A DNA stretch of 64,000 nt from Acidimicrobiales bacterium (GTDB lineage Bacteria > Actinomycetota > Acidimicrobiia > Acidimicrobiales > Iamiaceae): positions 276,511 through 340,510 of the forward strand of contig JAUJOW010000001.1 of assembly GCA_030447445.1 (NCBI GenBank). Reading direction: 5' to 3'. The translations under genes and the position numbers were made by a program. This document shows, one piece after another, positions 48,712-57,159 of this stretch. The stretch's first letter is position 1. Each line of letters opens with the position of its first letter. Below the pieces are notes generated by a model. It saw only the letters and a list, made by a program, of their open reading frames with translations. It was not told the DNA's origin and made no database searches.

Positions 48712-50398
48712 GAGCTCCCCGGACCGGCCCGGGCTGGAGCGAACCGGTCCCACCGACGAGCAGGTCGAGATCGAGCCGTGGCACGCCGTGTGGTCCGAGA
48801 GCGGATCATGGCCGGGCCAGCCGGAGCGACACGGCGAGCTACGCCGTCGCATCGCCGCCGAGATCGGTGAACGGGTCTACATCGCCCGCTCGGCCAACGT
48901 CGTGTGCGAGTCGTTGTCGATCGGCGACCGGTCCTACATCGCCGCCGGGTGCCAGCTGCGCGACCGCATCCGCATCGGGCAGGACTGCTCGATCAACCCG
49001 CACACGACGATGGCCGGCGCCGTCACGATCGGGAACGGTGTTCGCGTGTCGTCCCATGCTGCGCTCTACGGCTTCAACCACGTCTTCGCCGATCTCGACA
49101 CCCCGATCTGGCTCCAGGGCCTCGTCGAGGAGGGCATCGTCATCGAAGACGACGTGTGGGTGGGCACCCATGTCGTGGTGTGCGACGGCGTCACCGTCGG
49201 AGCGCACAGCGTTCTCGCCGCGGGAGCGGTCGTCACCAGGGACGTCCCGGCCTACAGCGTCGTCGGGGGCGTGCCCGCACGGGTGCTGCGCGACCGGCGT
49301 GACGCGGCGCCGGCGCGTCGAACTGCTCACGACCCGCTGGCTCGACTCGACGACCGCGTCCGCGCACAGTGGGCCGACGTCGTGGAGCGGTGCCGGGTCA
49401 AGCACCCGCTCGACACGTACGTCGATGCGCCGGGCGCGCCCCTCACCCAGCGAGCGGTGTGCGATGCCGTGGAGATCGCCGCCGCCTGCGGCGGGATGAC
49501 GGGTCTGCAGGAGTCCATCGGTGCCGATGCGCTCGTCGACCGCCTCCAGCGCACGCAGGACCCGCTGACCGGGCTGTTCCTGGACCCCGCTGAAGGCTGC
49601 CCGGACGATCCCCTCCAGTGGCAGCTCGGCAAGGAGTTCCACCACTATGGCGTGCTGTCGGTGGGCTATGCCCTGGAGTGCCTCGGCGTCGCCCCGGCCG
49701 GACCGGTGCGCTGCGTCGAGGACCTTCCCGACCAGGACCTGCTGGTCCGCCTCGACGGCCTGCCGTGGCGGGAGCTGGCCTGGCCGGCGGGTGCCTGGGT
49801 CGACTTCTGGGGCACCGCCGTGTACCTGAACCGGCGCCACCACGCCAGCACCAAGGGTCTCGAGACCCTGCTCGGGTGGCTGCACACCCGGCTCGACCGG
49901 CGCACCGGCATGTGGGGTGGTGCGCACCCCGACTGGGGGTGGCTCATGCCGGTGAACGGCTTCTACCGGCTCACCCGGGGGACCTACGCGCAGTTCGGCC
50001 TTCCCCTGCCCGAGCCCGAGGCCAGCATCGACACCGTGGTGGCCCACTGTCGCGACAACGGTTGGTTCGCCGAACGGAACCGCACGGCCTGCAACGTGCT
50101 CGACGTGGTGCACCCCCTCTGGCTGGCCGCGAAGCAGACCGACTACCGCCGGCCCGAGCTCCGCACGCAGCTGGCCGCCCTGCTGGCCCGCACCACCGAG
50201 CACTGGGTCGACGGGGAAGGCTTCGCCTTCGAGGACGGTGGGCAGACGGGCCTTCAGGGCAGCGAGATGTGGCTGTCGATCGTGTACCTCCTCGCCGACT
50301 ACGTCGGTGAGACCAGCGGCCTCGGGTGGCGCCCCCGGGGTGTCCACCGGTTGCCACCGGCGGCCTCGCTGGCCGTCGACCTCTCGGGGTCTTCTTGA
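48698..50398 (+). CDS. Left-handed beta-helix acyltransferase fused to an alpha/alpha-toroid-like domain
   Basis: 566 residues. Residues 55-195 are hexapeptide repeats of a maltose-acetyltransferase-like beta-helix (SIGDRSYIAAG, RIGQDCSIN, TIGNGVRV, VIEDDVWVGTHVVV, TVGAHSVLAAGAVV), with the likely catalytic histidine H128 in YGFNHVF and the closing SVVGGVPARVL. Residues 210-566 are helical, with repeated tryptophan-rich segments (QWQLGKEFHHYGVLSVGYAL, HPDWGWLMPVNGFYRLT, CNVLDVVHPLWLA, GSEMWLSIVYLL), suggesting an alpha/alpha toroid like glycosidases or lyases. An O-acetylase/glycan enzyme fusion is inferred. I do not recognise this architecture. Confidence 0.82.
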   Translation: MAVAESSPDRPGLERTGPTDEQVEIEPWHAVWSESGSWPGQPERHGELRRRIAAEIGERVYIARSANVVCESLSIGDRSYIAAGCQLRDRIRIGQDCSINPHTTMAGAVTIGNGVRVSSHAALYGFNHVFADLDTPIWLQGLVEEGIVIEDDVWVGTHVVVCDGVTVGAHSVLAAGAVVTRDVPAYSVVGGVPARVLRDRRDAAPARRTAHDPLARLDDRVRAQWADVVERCRVKHPLDTYVDAPGAPLTQRAVCDAVEIAAACGGMTGLQESIGADALVDRLQRTQDPLTGLFLDPAEGCPDDPLQWQLGKEFHHYGVLSVGYALECLGVAPAGPVRCVEDLPDQDLLVRLDGLPWRELAWPAGAWVDFWGTAVYLNRRHHASTKGLETLLGWLHTRLDRRTGMWGGAHPDWGWLMPVNGFYRLTRGTYAQFGLPLPEPEASIDTVVAHCRDNGWFAERNRTACNVLDVVHPLWLAAKQTDYRRPELRTQLAALLARTTEHWVDGEGFAFEDGGQTGLQGSEMWLSIVYLLADYVGETSGLGWRPRGVHRLPPAASLAVDLSGSS

Positions 50399-51732
50399 GC
50401 GGCGCACGGTCTCGGATCGGATCGCCCTGCGGCCGTCCATCGCGCCGTCGGGGCCGCCGGCTGCTGGCCGTCCTGGCCGCGATCGCCGCGCCGGTTGCGC
50501 TCGTGCCTCCGGTGGAGGGCGCGGGCCACCAGGGTGGAGGCGACGCCGTCGGGGCGTCGAACCGGTGCGTCGAACGGGCCGACCTCGGCGACGCCACCGT
50601 GGCCTGGGACCGGATGAAGAACCCGATCCTGAGCTATCCCGATGCCGCCGTGAAGGACATGTCGGTCCGCCTCGCCGACGGGCGGTGGCGCATCCTGTTC
50701 AGCTACGTGCGCGGCCCCGAGGGTCGGTTCGACATGGGCTCGGTGAGCAGTCGCGATCTGGTGTCGTTCTCGAGGCCACAGGTGGTGCCGGCGCTGGCCT
50801 CACCGGAGATCACCCGCGACGCCGATGGCACCTGGCTCATCGCCGCCCAGCAGTACGACCAGCCGAAGTTGGCCAAGCTGCGCCTCTTGACGACACGGGA
50901 CTTCGAGACGTTCTCCGACCGGCAGCCGCTGGCGTCCGAGCTGGCCCCCGACCCCGACGACCCGAAGCAGCGGGTCATCGATGCCGCGCTCGCCCACACC
51001 GACGCCGGCCTCTTCCTCGCCTACAAGCAAGGCGACCTCGTCGACCAGTCACCCCGCATCGCCCACTCACCGTCCGGCTCCCCGGAAGGTCCGTGGACGG
51101 TGATCGGCCAGCCGAACGTGGGCTTGTTCGAGAACTACCAGTTCTTCGTGCTCGAGGGCACCTGGCACATGCTCGGCACGACGGTACCGGGCGTCGAAGA
51201 GCTGGTCGAGCACCTCGAGCTCCTCGAGCAAGGTGTGACCGGATCGGACAACCCACCGACCCACCGACCCGTGCTGTACCGGCTCGCCGGCGATCCCGAC
51301 GTCCCGGCCAACTGGCTGCGGTGGGAGAAGGTCGGCGAGATCGAGATCCCCGAGGAGCGGTGGAACACCTTCACCGGAGACGGCGACTACGAACGATCGA
51401 ACTCGGCGCACCTCTGCGACGCCCGCCCGCTCGACGGCTACTTCTACCTCTTCTACGCCGGCAGCACCGAGGTCGAGGCCTTCGACGGGACCGGCCACGC
51501 CAAGCTCGGCATCGCCCGCAGCAAGGACCTGAGGACCTGGGAGCTGCCGCCCGGCGAGAAGGCGCCCACGGCGGCTCCATCGGCCCCCGCAGCCCGAGAG
51601 GGTGCTGCCCGGACCGACACCAGCGAGCGGTCCTTTCCCCTCGCCACCGTTGCCGCCGTCGTCCTCGGGGTCATCGTGCTCGCCGTGGTTGCCCTCCAGG
51701 TGCGGCGGAAGGTCAGCCCGCCACCCGGTTGA
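50395..51732 (+). CDS. Secreted membrane-anchored five-bladed beta-propeller protein (GH43/GH32-like)
   Basis: 445 residues. Basic N-terminus then a hydrophobic signal (LLAVLAAIAAPVALV), a propeller domain with glycosidase-clan features (WDRMKNPILSYPDAAVKDMSV, ILFSYVRG, SRDLVSFSRP, GTWLIAAQQYD, AHTDAGLFLAYKQ, YFYLFYAGST, IARSKDLRTWELP), a low-complexity alanine/proline linker and a C-terminal membrane helix (VAAVVLGVIVLAVVALQV). The final RRK suggests the propeller faces outside. The TTG start overlaps the acyltransferase stop (TTGA). The acidic triad of GH43 is not confirmed. The 3' end overlaps the convergent thiolase gene by 20 bases. Confidence 0.78.
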   Translation: MSGARSRIGSPCGRPSRRRGRRLLAVLAAIAAPVALVPPVEGAGHQGGGDAVGASNRCVERADLGDATVAWDRMKNPILSYPDAAVKDMSVRLADGRWRILFSYVRGPEGRFDMGSVSSRDLVSFSRPQVVPALASPEITRDADGTWLIAAQQYDQPKLAKLRLLTTRDFETFSDRQPLASELAPDPDDPKQRVIDAALAHTDAGLFLAYKQGDLVDQSPRIAHSPSGSPEGPWTVIGQPNVGLFENYQFFVLEGTWHMLGTTVPGVEELVEHLELLEQGVTGSDNPPTHRPVLYRLAGDPDVPANWLRWEKVGEIEIPEERWNTFTGDGDYERSNSAHLCDARPLDGYFYLFYAGSTEVEAFDGTGHAKLGIARSKDLRTWELPPGEKAPTAAPSAPAAREGAARTDTSERSFPLATVAAVVLGVIVLAVVALQVRRKVSPPPG

Positions 51733-53215
51733 CGGTTCCGTCGGTCACGAGGTCCACGGCGGTGCCGACCCACTCGGTGGCCTCCAACTCGGCCAGGAGG
51801 TCGGTGTCGTCGACCCGGGCGTAGCAGCGGTCGCCGCCGGGGAGGTCGCACACCGCCAGCCCCCACGCCCGGGCGCCGTCGCGGTCATGGACGACCGAGT
51901 AGGTGGCCACCGTGGCCGGCCCGCTGGTCACCTCCCGGATCGGGCACAGTGGCGCCTCGGCCGCCACCGAGCGCTGGAGGGCGACGCCGTCGGGTGGTGC
52001 CACCGGGCCGGGGGTGGTGGAGTAGGCGGCGTAGGCGTGCTTGGTCATGTGCATGCCCACCCCGCTGACCAGGCCGACGGCGCCCGGGTCGGCCCGCAGC
52101 ACCTCGGCCATGGTGGCCACCGAGTGGCCGAGGTACCCGCTGCCGGGGCCGCCGGCGAAGGCCAGGCCCCCGGTGACGGTGGCGCCGCGAGGGTCGGTGG
52201 GGTCGAGGCCGAGCGCGTCGAGGGCGAGGTGCACGGCGCTGGCGAAGCAGCTGTACAGGTCCAGGTGACCGACGTCGTCGATGCCGAGACCGGCGCCCCG
52301 GAGCGCGGCGGTGGCAGCCACCCGCATGCCCGGTGACTCCCACAGCCGGGAGTGCTCGGCCACATAGGTCGGGTCGTCGGCACCGGCCCAGCTCCGGAGG
52401 TAGACCCGACGGTCCGACGGCACCGCGAGATCGTCGGCGGCGGCGTGGCTGGCCAGCACGAGCGCCGAGCCCATGTCGACGTCCATCACGGCCACGGTCC
52501 GCTTGGTGTACGGGTAGCCCACGATCCGGTTGTCGGGAGTCGGGGTGACGAGCTCCTCGGCGGTCCGCTCGACGGGGAACCAGGCGTGGGGGTTGGCCGC
52601 GGCCACCGTGGTCATGGGGGCCAGCAGCCGACCGATCTCGGCCCGGTAGTCGTCGGGGGCGACGCGAAGGTGGGCCCGGCGAGCGATGTCGAAGGTGGCG
52701 AAGGTGAGCCAGGCCTGGAACACCTCGTGGGCGACCTCGGCGGGATGGAAGGGTGCCTCGAAGGGGAACGGCTTCCGCTCGGGATCCCGATGGCTCCAGG
52801 CCGGGCGCCGATCCTCCTTGGCCAGGCGGCGCTTTGTGGCCAGTGCCTCGGCTCCACAGACCACGGCCAGGTCGAGCTGGCCGGACAGGATCGCCTCCGC
52901 GGCGGTGCCCAGCAGCTGCTGAGGCACCGTCCCGCCCATGCCGGAGTAGGCCCGGTGGCGAGGGTCGATCCCGAGCCGATCGGCCAACCGGCCGGGCGGG
53001 TCGTCGTACTGCCAGCTCTGGCTGTAGACGACCTGGAGGCTGCCGGCCCGGCCGAGCACGGCGTCGAGCCCTCGGCCGGCGCCTGCGTCGGCAGCGGCCG
53101 ACCGGCAGACCTCCTCCCACATGGCGAGGGGCTCGGGGGCCTCGCCGTCCTCGGGACGCCAGGTGCGCTGGGCCACACCGATCAGGCACGGCGCTCGAGG
53201 GTCGACAGTCGTCAC
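51713..53215 (-). CDS. Thiolase-superfamily protein with C-terminal OB-like domain
   Basis: 500 residues, longer than a standard thiolase. GVAQRTWRPEDGEAPEPLAMW at the start, GGTVPQQLLGTAAEAILSG where the nucleophile cysteine is normally found, AVVCGAEALATKR, DLYSCFASAVHLAL, a glycine-rich FAGGPGSGYLGHSVATM, and a roughly 90-residue C-terminal domain (ATVATYSVVHDRDGARAWGLAVCDL) resembling the OB-type extension seen in acetyl-CoA acetyltransferase-like proteins. The normal catalytic cysteine is absent, so simple thiolysis is doubtful. GTG 53215 is chosen over the longer frame. It is the last gene of the 53289-56071 block, after a 73-base gap. Confidence 0.83.
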   Translation of the reverse strand: MTTVDPRAPCLIGVAQRTWRPEDGEAPEPLAMWEEVCRSAAADAGAGRGLDAVLGRAGSLQVVYSQSWQYDDPPGRLADRLGIDPRHRAYSGMGGTVPQQLLGTAAEAILSGQLDLAVVCGAEALATKRRLAKEDRRPAWSHRDPERKPFPFEAPFHPAEVAHEVFQAWLTFATFDIARRAHLRVAPDDYRAEIGRLLAPMTTVAAANPHAWFPVERTAEELVTPTPDNRIVGYPYTKRTVAVMDVDMGSALVLASHAAADDLAVPSDRRVYLRSWAGADDPTYVAEHSRLWESPGMRVAATAALRGAGLGIDDVGHLDLYSCFASAVHLALDALGLDPTDPRGATVTGGLAFAGGPGSGYLGHSVATMAEVLRADPGAVGLVSGVGMHMTKHAYAAYSTTPGPVAPPDGVALQRSVAAEAPLCPIREVTSGPATVATYSVVHDRDGARAWGLAVCDLPGGDRCYARVDDTDLLAELEATEWVGTAVDLVTDGTVNRVAG

Positions 53216-53288
53216 CGCCGCTGCCCCCCGGCCCACTCCTCCGCCGGGAGACCGAGGACCCCGACCCAGGCGACCCACCGGGCAGGGG

Positions 53289-54098
53289 TCAACGGCCCTG
53301 CCAGCGGGGCTCGCGCTTCTCGGCGAAGGCTCGTGGGCCTTCCTTGGCGTCCTCGGTCTGGAACACCTGCCGGCCGATCTCCTCCTCGATGCCGTAGGCC
53401 TCGGCCTGGTCGACGAGCAAGCCCCGCAGCACGCTCTCCTTGGTGGCCTGCACGGCCAGGGGCGCGTTGGCGGTGATGCGCCGGGCCCACTGGCGGGCGC
53501 GCTCGACCAGCTCCTCCTCGGCCACGATCTCGTTGAGCAGGCCCAGCTCCAGCGCCCGCGCCGCCGGGAACCGCTCGGCGGTGAGCAGGAACTCCATGGC
53601 CGCCGGGAAGGCCAGCTGCCGGGGCAGGCGGACGGTGGTGCCGCCGCCGGCGAACAGGCCCCGCTTGGGCTCCATCACGCCGAAGGTGGCGTGCTCGGTG
53701 GCGATGCGGATGTCGACGCCGCCGAGCATCTCCATGCCACCGGCCACGCACGGCCCGTTCACCGCCGCGATCACGGGCTTGTAGAGCTTGAGGTTGCGCA
53801 GGACGGCCGTCGTGCCGTCGCTGAGCCGGCAGCCGTCGATCTCGGTGACCCCACCATCGGCGATCTTCCCGGCCAGCTCGGTGACCTGGGGGATGTAGGT
53901 CTTGAGGTCGGCCCCGGCCATGAACGCCCGGTCGACACCGGTGACGATGGCCACCCACGCGTCGTCGTCGGCCCGGAAGTCCCGCCACGCCTTGGCCAGG
54001 TCCCGGAAGTGGTAGAGGTCGAGGGCGTTGCGGGTCTCGGGCCTGTCGATGGTGATGACCACGACGTGGGCGTCGTCCTTGTCGTAGTGGATCGGCAT
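53289..54098 (-). CDS. Enoyl-CoA hydratase/isomerase (crotonase) family protein
   Basis: A 269-residue crotonase with RAFMAGADLKTYIPQ and AAVNGPCVAGGMEMLGG as the oxyanion segments. The first catalytic glutamate is kept (FGVMEPKRGLFAGGG). The second position is glycine, so hydration or isomerisation are both possible. It is the most canonical crotonase in the window along with 59380. The ATG lies two bases from the aldehyde dehydrogenase stop on the same strand, so the two are co-transcribed. Confidence 0.9.
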   Translation of the reverse strand: MPIHYDKDDAHVVVITIDRPETRNALDLYHFRDLAKAWRDFRADDDAWVAIVTGVDRAFMAGADLKTYIPQVTELAGKIADGGVTEIDGCRLSDGTTAVLRNLKLYKPVIAAVNGPCVAGGMEMLGGVDIRIATEHATFGVMEPKRGLFAGGGTTVRLPRQLAFPAAMEFLLTAERFPAARALELGLLNEIVAEEELVERARQWARRITANAPLAVQATKESVLRGLLVDQAEAYGIEEEIGRQVFQTEDAKEGPRAFAEKREPRWQGR

Positions 54099-54100
54099 GG

Positions 54101-55609
54101 TCAGATGACGTCGGAGCCGAGGGCGCAGTGCACGGTCTTGGTCTCGAGGAAGGCCTCGATGCCCTCGCGCCCGCCCTCTCGCCCCAGCCCCGAGGTGCGG
54201 TACCCGCCGAAGGGGGCGTTGGGCACCACGGTGTAGCCGTTCACGCCGAACGTGCCCGCCCGCACCGCTCGGGCCACCCGCAGAGCTCGGCGCACGTCGG
54301 TGGTCTGCACCGAGGCGCCCAGGCCGTAGTCGGTGTCGTTGGCGAGGGCGATGGCGTGGTCCTCGTCCCGGAACGGGATGACCGAGAGCACGGGGCCGAA
54401 GATCTCCTCGCGGGCGATGGTCATGTCGTTGTCGACGTCGGCGAAGAGCGTGGGCGACACGAAGTTCCCGGCCGCCAGGTCGCCGCCCGGTCGGTCGCCG
54501 CCGCACACGAGCCGAGCGCCCTCCTCGACGCCCCGGTCGATGTAGCCGGTCACCCGGTCGAGCTGTGGCCGGGTGATGATGGGCGAGGAGGTGGTGGCCT
54601 TGTCGAAGGGGTCGCCGAGCACCGACAGGGCGGCCATGCCGGCAGCATGGTCGACGAGCTCGTCGTAGATCGACTCGTGGGCGAGCACCCGGGTGTGGCA
54701 CACGCAACCCTGCCCGGACAGACCCATCGACACCATGCCCATGGTGGTCATGCCCACCGCCGCCAGGTCGACGTCGGGGAACACGATGTTCGGGCTCTTC
54801 CCGCCGAGCTCGAGCGAGGTGCGGGCCACGCGGTCAGCGGCGGCGTGGAGCACCCGCCGTCCGACGCCACGGCTGCCGGTGAAGGTCACCTTGTCGGCGA
54901 GCGGCGAGGTCACGAGCGCCTCGCCGGTGGGGTCACCGGGGCCGGTCACGACGTTGCACACCCCTCGGGGCAGGTCGGCCTCGGCCAGCAGCTCGGTAGC
55001 CCGCAACACCGCCAAGGACGCGTGCTCGGACGGCTTGAGCACCACGGTGCAGCCGGCGGCCAGGGCGGGGGCCACCTTCTGGGCGAAGAGCATGAGGGGG
55101 GCGTTCCACGGGATGACCGCGGCCACCACCCCCACCGGCTCCTTCAGGGTGTAGGTGAAGAAGTCACCGCCGGTGTAGTGCGGCAGGGTCTCCCCGGCCA
55201 GCCGGTCGACCCAGCCGGCGTGGTAGTCGAACAGGTCGGCGGCCATCGCCGCCGAGACCTGATAGACGGCGGTGAACGACACCGGGATGCCGTTGTCGAG
55301 GGACTGCAGGTGGTCGAGCTCCTCGGCGTGCTCGGCGATGGTGGCGGCCACCCGCTGCAGGATCCGCTTGCGGGAACGGGCGGCCAGGCGCGGCCAGTCG
55401 GTGGTGTCGAAGCACCGGCGGGCGGCCCGGAGGGCGTCGTCCACGTCGGCCGGCGAGGCCACGGCCACGGTCGTCACCGCCTCGTTGGTGGCGGGGTGGA
55501 CGTGGGTCCAGGTGGCTCCGTCGGACGCATCACGCCACTGGCCGTCGATGTAGAGCCGCCCGGGGCGCACCCCGAGCCGGTCGCGGTGGGGCAGCACCGA
55601 CATGGTCAT
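54101..55609 (-). CDS. NAD(P)-dependent aldehyde dehydrogenase
   Basis: A complete 502-residue ALDH-superfamily enzyme with catalytic cysteine C302 (SGQGCVCHTR), general base E267 (LELGGKSP), the cofactor motif VTFTGSRGVGRRVL and IPWNAPLMLFAQKVAPALAAG. It oxidises an aldehyde to the acid, or to the CoA-ester in some relatives. Here it may take the product of a retro-aldol step. It precedes the crotonase gene and follows the MaoC gene on the same strand. Confidence 0.93.
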   Translation of the reverse strand: MTMSVLPHRDRLGVRPGRLYIDGQWRDASDGATWTHVHPATNEAVTTVAVASPADVDDALRAARRCFDTTDWPRLAARSRKRILQRVAATIAEHAEELDHLQSLDNGIPVSFTAVYQVSAAMAADLFDYHAGWVDRLAGETLPHYTGGDFFTYTLKEPVGVVAAVIPWNAPLMLFAQKVAPALAAGCTVVLKPSEHASLAVLRATELLAEADLPRGVCNVVTGPGDPTGEALVTSPLADKVTFTGSRGVGRRVLHAAADRVARTSLELGGKSPNIVFPDVDLAAVGMTTMGMVSMGLSGQGCVCHTRVLAHESIYDELVDHAAGMAALSVLGDPFDKATTSSPIITRPQLDRVTGYIDRGVEEGARLVCGGDRPGGDLAAGNFVSPTLFADVDNDMTIAREEIFGPVLSVIPFRDEDHAIALANDTDYGLGASVQTTDVRRALRVARAVRAGTFGVNGYTVVPNAPFGGYRTSGLGREGGREGIEAFLETKTVHCALGSDVI

Positions 55610-55648
55610 GTGGGGCTCCGGGGGGTCAGCCGACGAGCGGGGCGGGCA

Positions 55649-56071
55649 TCAGTCGGCGTGGGCCACCGCCTCGCCCGCCACCTTCACCTCGCCGTCCTCG
55701 TTGGCGAGGCTGCACCCGAGGTCCACGAACCGCCCGCCGTCGTCAGCCCGCTTCGCCTTCACCACCACCCGGGTGGTGAGCACCTCGTCGGGCCAGGTCT
55801 GCTTGGTGAAGCGCACCTTGTAGGAGGCGAGGTTGCCGACGCCGACGTAGTCGGTGAGGGCCTTGCCGAGGAGGCCGGCGGAGAACATGCCGTGCCCGAA
55901 GACGCTGGGGAGGCCGGCAGCCTTGGCCGCCACCTCGTCGTGGTGCATCGGGTTGAAGTCGCCCGAGGCGCCGGCGTACATGGTCAGGTCGGTGCGGGTG
56001 AGCTTGTGGCTGACGACCGGGGCCTCGTCGCCCTCCTCCACGCCGTCGAAACTCAGCCGTTGGCCGGCCAT
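55649..56071 (-). CDS. MaoC family (R)-specific enoyl-CoA hydratase
   Basis: A 140-residue single hot-dog hydratase with catalytic motif GASGDFNPMHHDE (aspartate and histidine spaced as in R-hydratases), followed by VFGHGMFSAGLLGKALTDY. It hydrates an enoyl-CoA to the (R)-3-hydroxyacyl-CoA; this short form may pair with a second hot-dog protein. ATG 56071 is preceded by AGGAGG-like bases. It is the first gene of the 51713-56071 operon, 62 bases downstream of the operator 56133-56146. Confidence 0.9.
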   Translation of the reverse strand: MAGQRLSFDGVEEGDEAPVVSHKLTRTDLTMYAGASGDFNPMHHDEVAAKAAGLPSVFGHGMFSAGLLGKALTDYVGVGNLASYKVRFTKQTWPDEVLTTRVVVKAKRADDGGRFVDLGCSLANEDGEVKVAGEAVAHAD

Positions 56072-56132
56072 CGCGAACCTCCTGTCATCCGCCGCTCGAC
56101 GGCGGCGCCGGTGGGCCCACGATGCAGTTCCC

Positions 56133-56146
56133 TGACACGCGTGTCA
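56133..56146. promoter_or_regulatory. Perfectly symmetric TGAC-N6-GTCA operator
   Basis: TGACACGCGTGTCA is a complete palindrome. On the minus strand it contains a consensus -35 box TTGACA, 17 bases before CATCGT, driving the MaoC-aldehyde dehydrogenase-crotonase operon. It also overlaps the stop codon of the upstream dehydrogenase (56144). Confidence 0.78.
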
Positions 56147-57157
56147 AGTTTCGCGGTCGCTGTCGAAGAGCAGCTCGGCCAGCCGGTCGAGGTGCCAGGT
56201 GACCGGCCCGAGCAGGCCGTCGCCGGCGTAGGCCCGGCGCAGGCGAAGGTGCAGGTCGTGCTCCCACGTGTAGCCGATGCCGCCGTGGACCTGCATCCCC
56301 ACCCGAGCGCAGCGGCGGGCCGCCTCACCGGCCTGCGCCTTGGCCACGTGCACGGCGGTGCGACGGTCGGGGTCGGCGGCGTCGAGGGCCATGGCGGCGT
56401 AGGCCACGGCGGCGGCGGCCCGTTCCCAGGCCAGGGCCATGTCGGTGATCTCGAACTGGAGCCCTTGGAACGACCCTATGGGGCGACCGAACTGGGTCCG
56501 CTCCTTGGCGTAGGCGACGGTGGCGTCGAGCAGCCAGCGGCCCGCCCCCACCAGCTCGGCGGCCACGGCCACCGTGGCCCGGCCCACGGCGTCGGCCAAC
56601 GCCTGGGCGGCCACCGGGACGGCGGCCGATCGATCGGCGGGCCCCTCGACCTCGAACAGGCGGCGGGTGGAGTCGAGGGTGGCCACCGGTCGCCATGCGA
56701 GGCCCTGGGCGGGCACCACGGCCACGGTGGGACCCTCGCCCACGAACGCCACCTGGTCGACCCGGTCGAGCTCGGGCACGAACGTCTTCACCGGGTCCCC
56801 GTTGGCCGTCCACGCCCCGTCGGCGCCGGCCATGGCCACGGTGCCGGTGAGCTCGCCGGCCTGCACCGACTCGAGGGCCGTGTGGCCGGCGGCGGCCAGC
56901 ACCGGGCCGAAGAGGGCGGTGGTGGCGAAGAACGGTCCGGGAGCCACCGCCGCACCGGCCTCCTCGAGGAAGAGGCAGAGGTCGACGGTGTCGCCGGCGG
57001 CGAGGGCGGTCCACTCCCGCAGGTGCTTCCAGAGCGGATCGGCGGCGGCTGGGTCATCCATGTGGGCCCGCACGAGGCTCGATGGACACTCGCGGGTGAA
57101 CAGGGATCGGGCCGCCTGCCGGAGCATCTCCTGCTCCTCGGTGAGGGTGAAGTCCAC
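56144..57157 (-). CDS. Acyl-CoA dehydrogenase, short beta-type subunit
   Basis: 337 residues. DFTLTEEQEMLRQAARSLF, a poorly conserved middle, RTQFGRPIGSFQGLQFEITDMALA and VGMQVHGGIGYTWEHDLHLRLRRA as FAD-contact regions, but no GTxEIQ end. It thus resembles the short member of alpha2-beta2 dehydrogenases, as does the protein at 5847. The partner is the long dehydrogenase 57160 immediately upstream; the GTG 57157 lies two bases after its stop. A longer frame through the 57160 gene is a shadow. Confidence 0.85.
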   Translation of the reverse strand: MDFTLTEEQEMLRQAARSLFTRECPSSLVRAHMDDPAAADPLWKHLREWTALAAGDTVDLCLFLEEAGAAVAPGPFFATTALFGPVLAAAGHTALESVQAGELTGTVAMAGADGAWTANGDPVKTFVPELDRVDQVAFVGEGPTVAVVPAQGLAWRPVATLDSTRRLFEVEGPADRSAAVPVAAQALADAVGRATVAVAAELVGAGRWLLDATVAYAKERTQFGRPIGSFQGLQFEITDMALAWERAAAAVAYAAMALDAADPDRRTAVHVAKAQAGEAARRCARVGMQVHGGIGYTWEHDLHLRLRRAYAGDGLLGPVTWHLDRLAELLFDSDRET

Positions 57158-57159
57158 GG

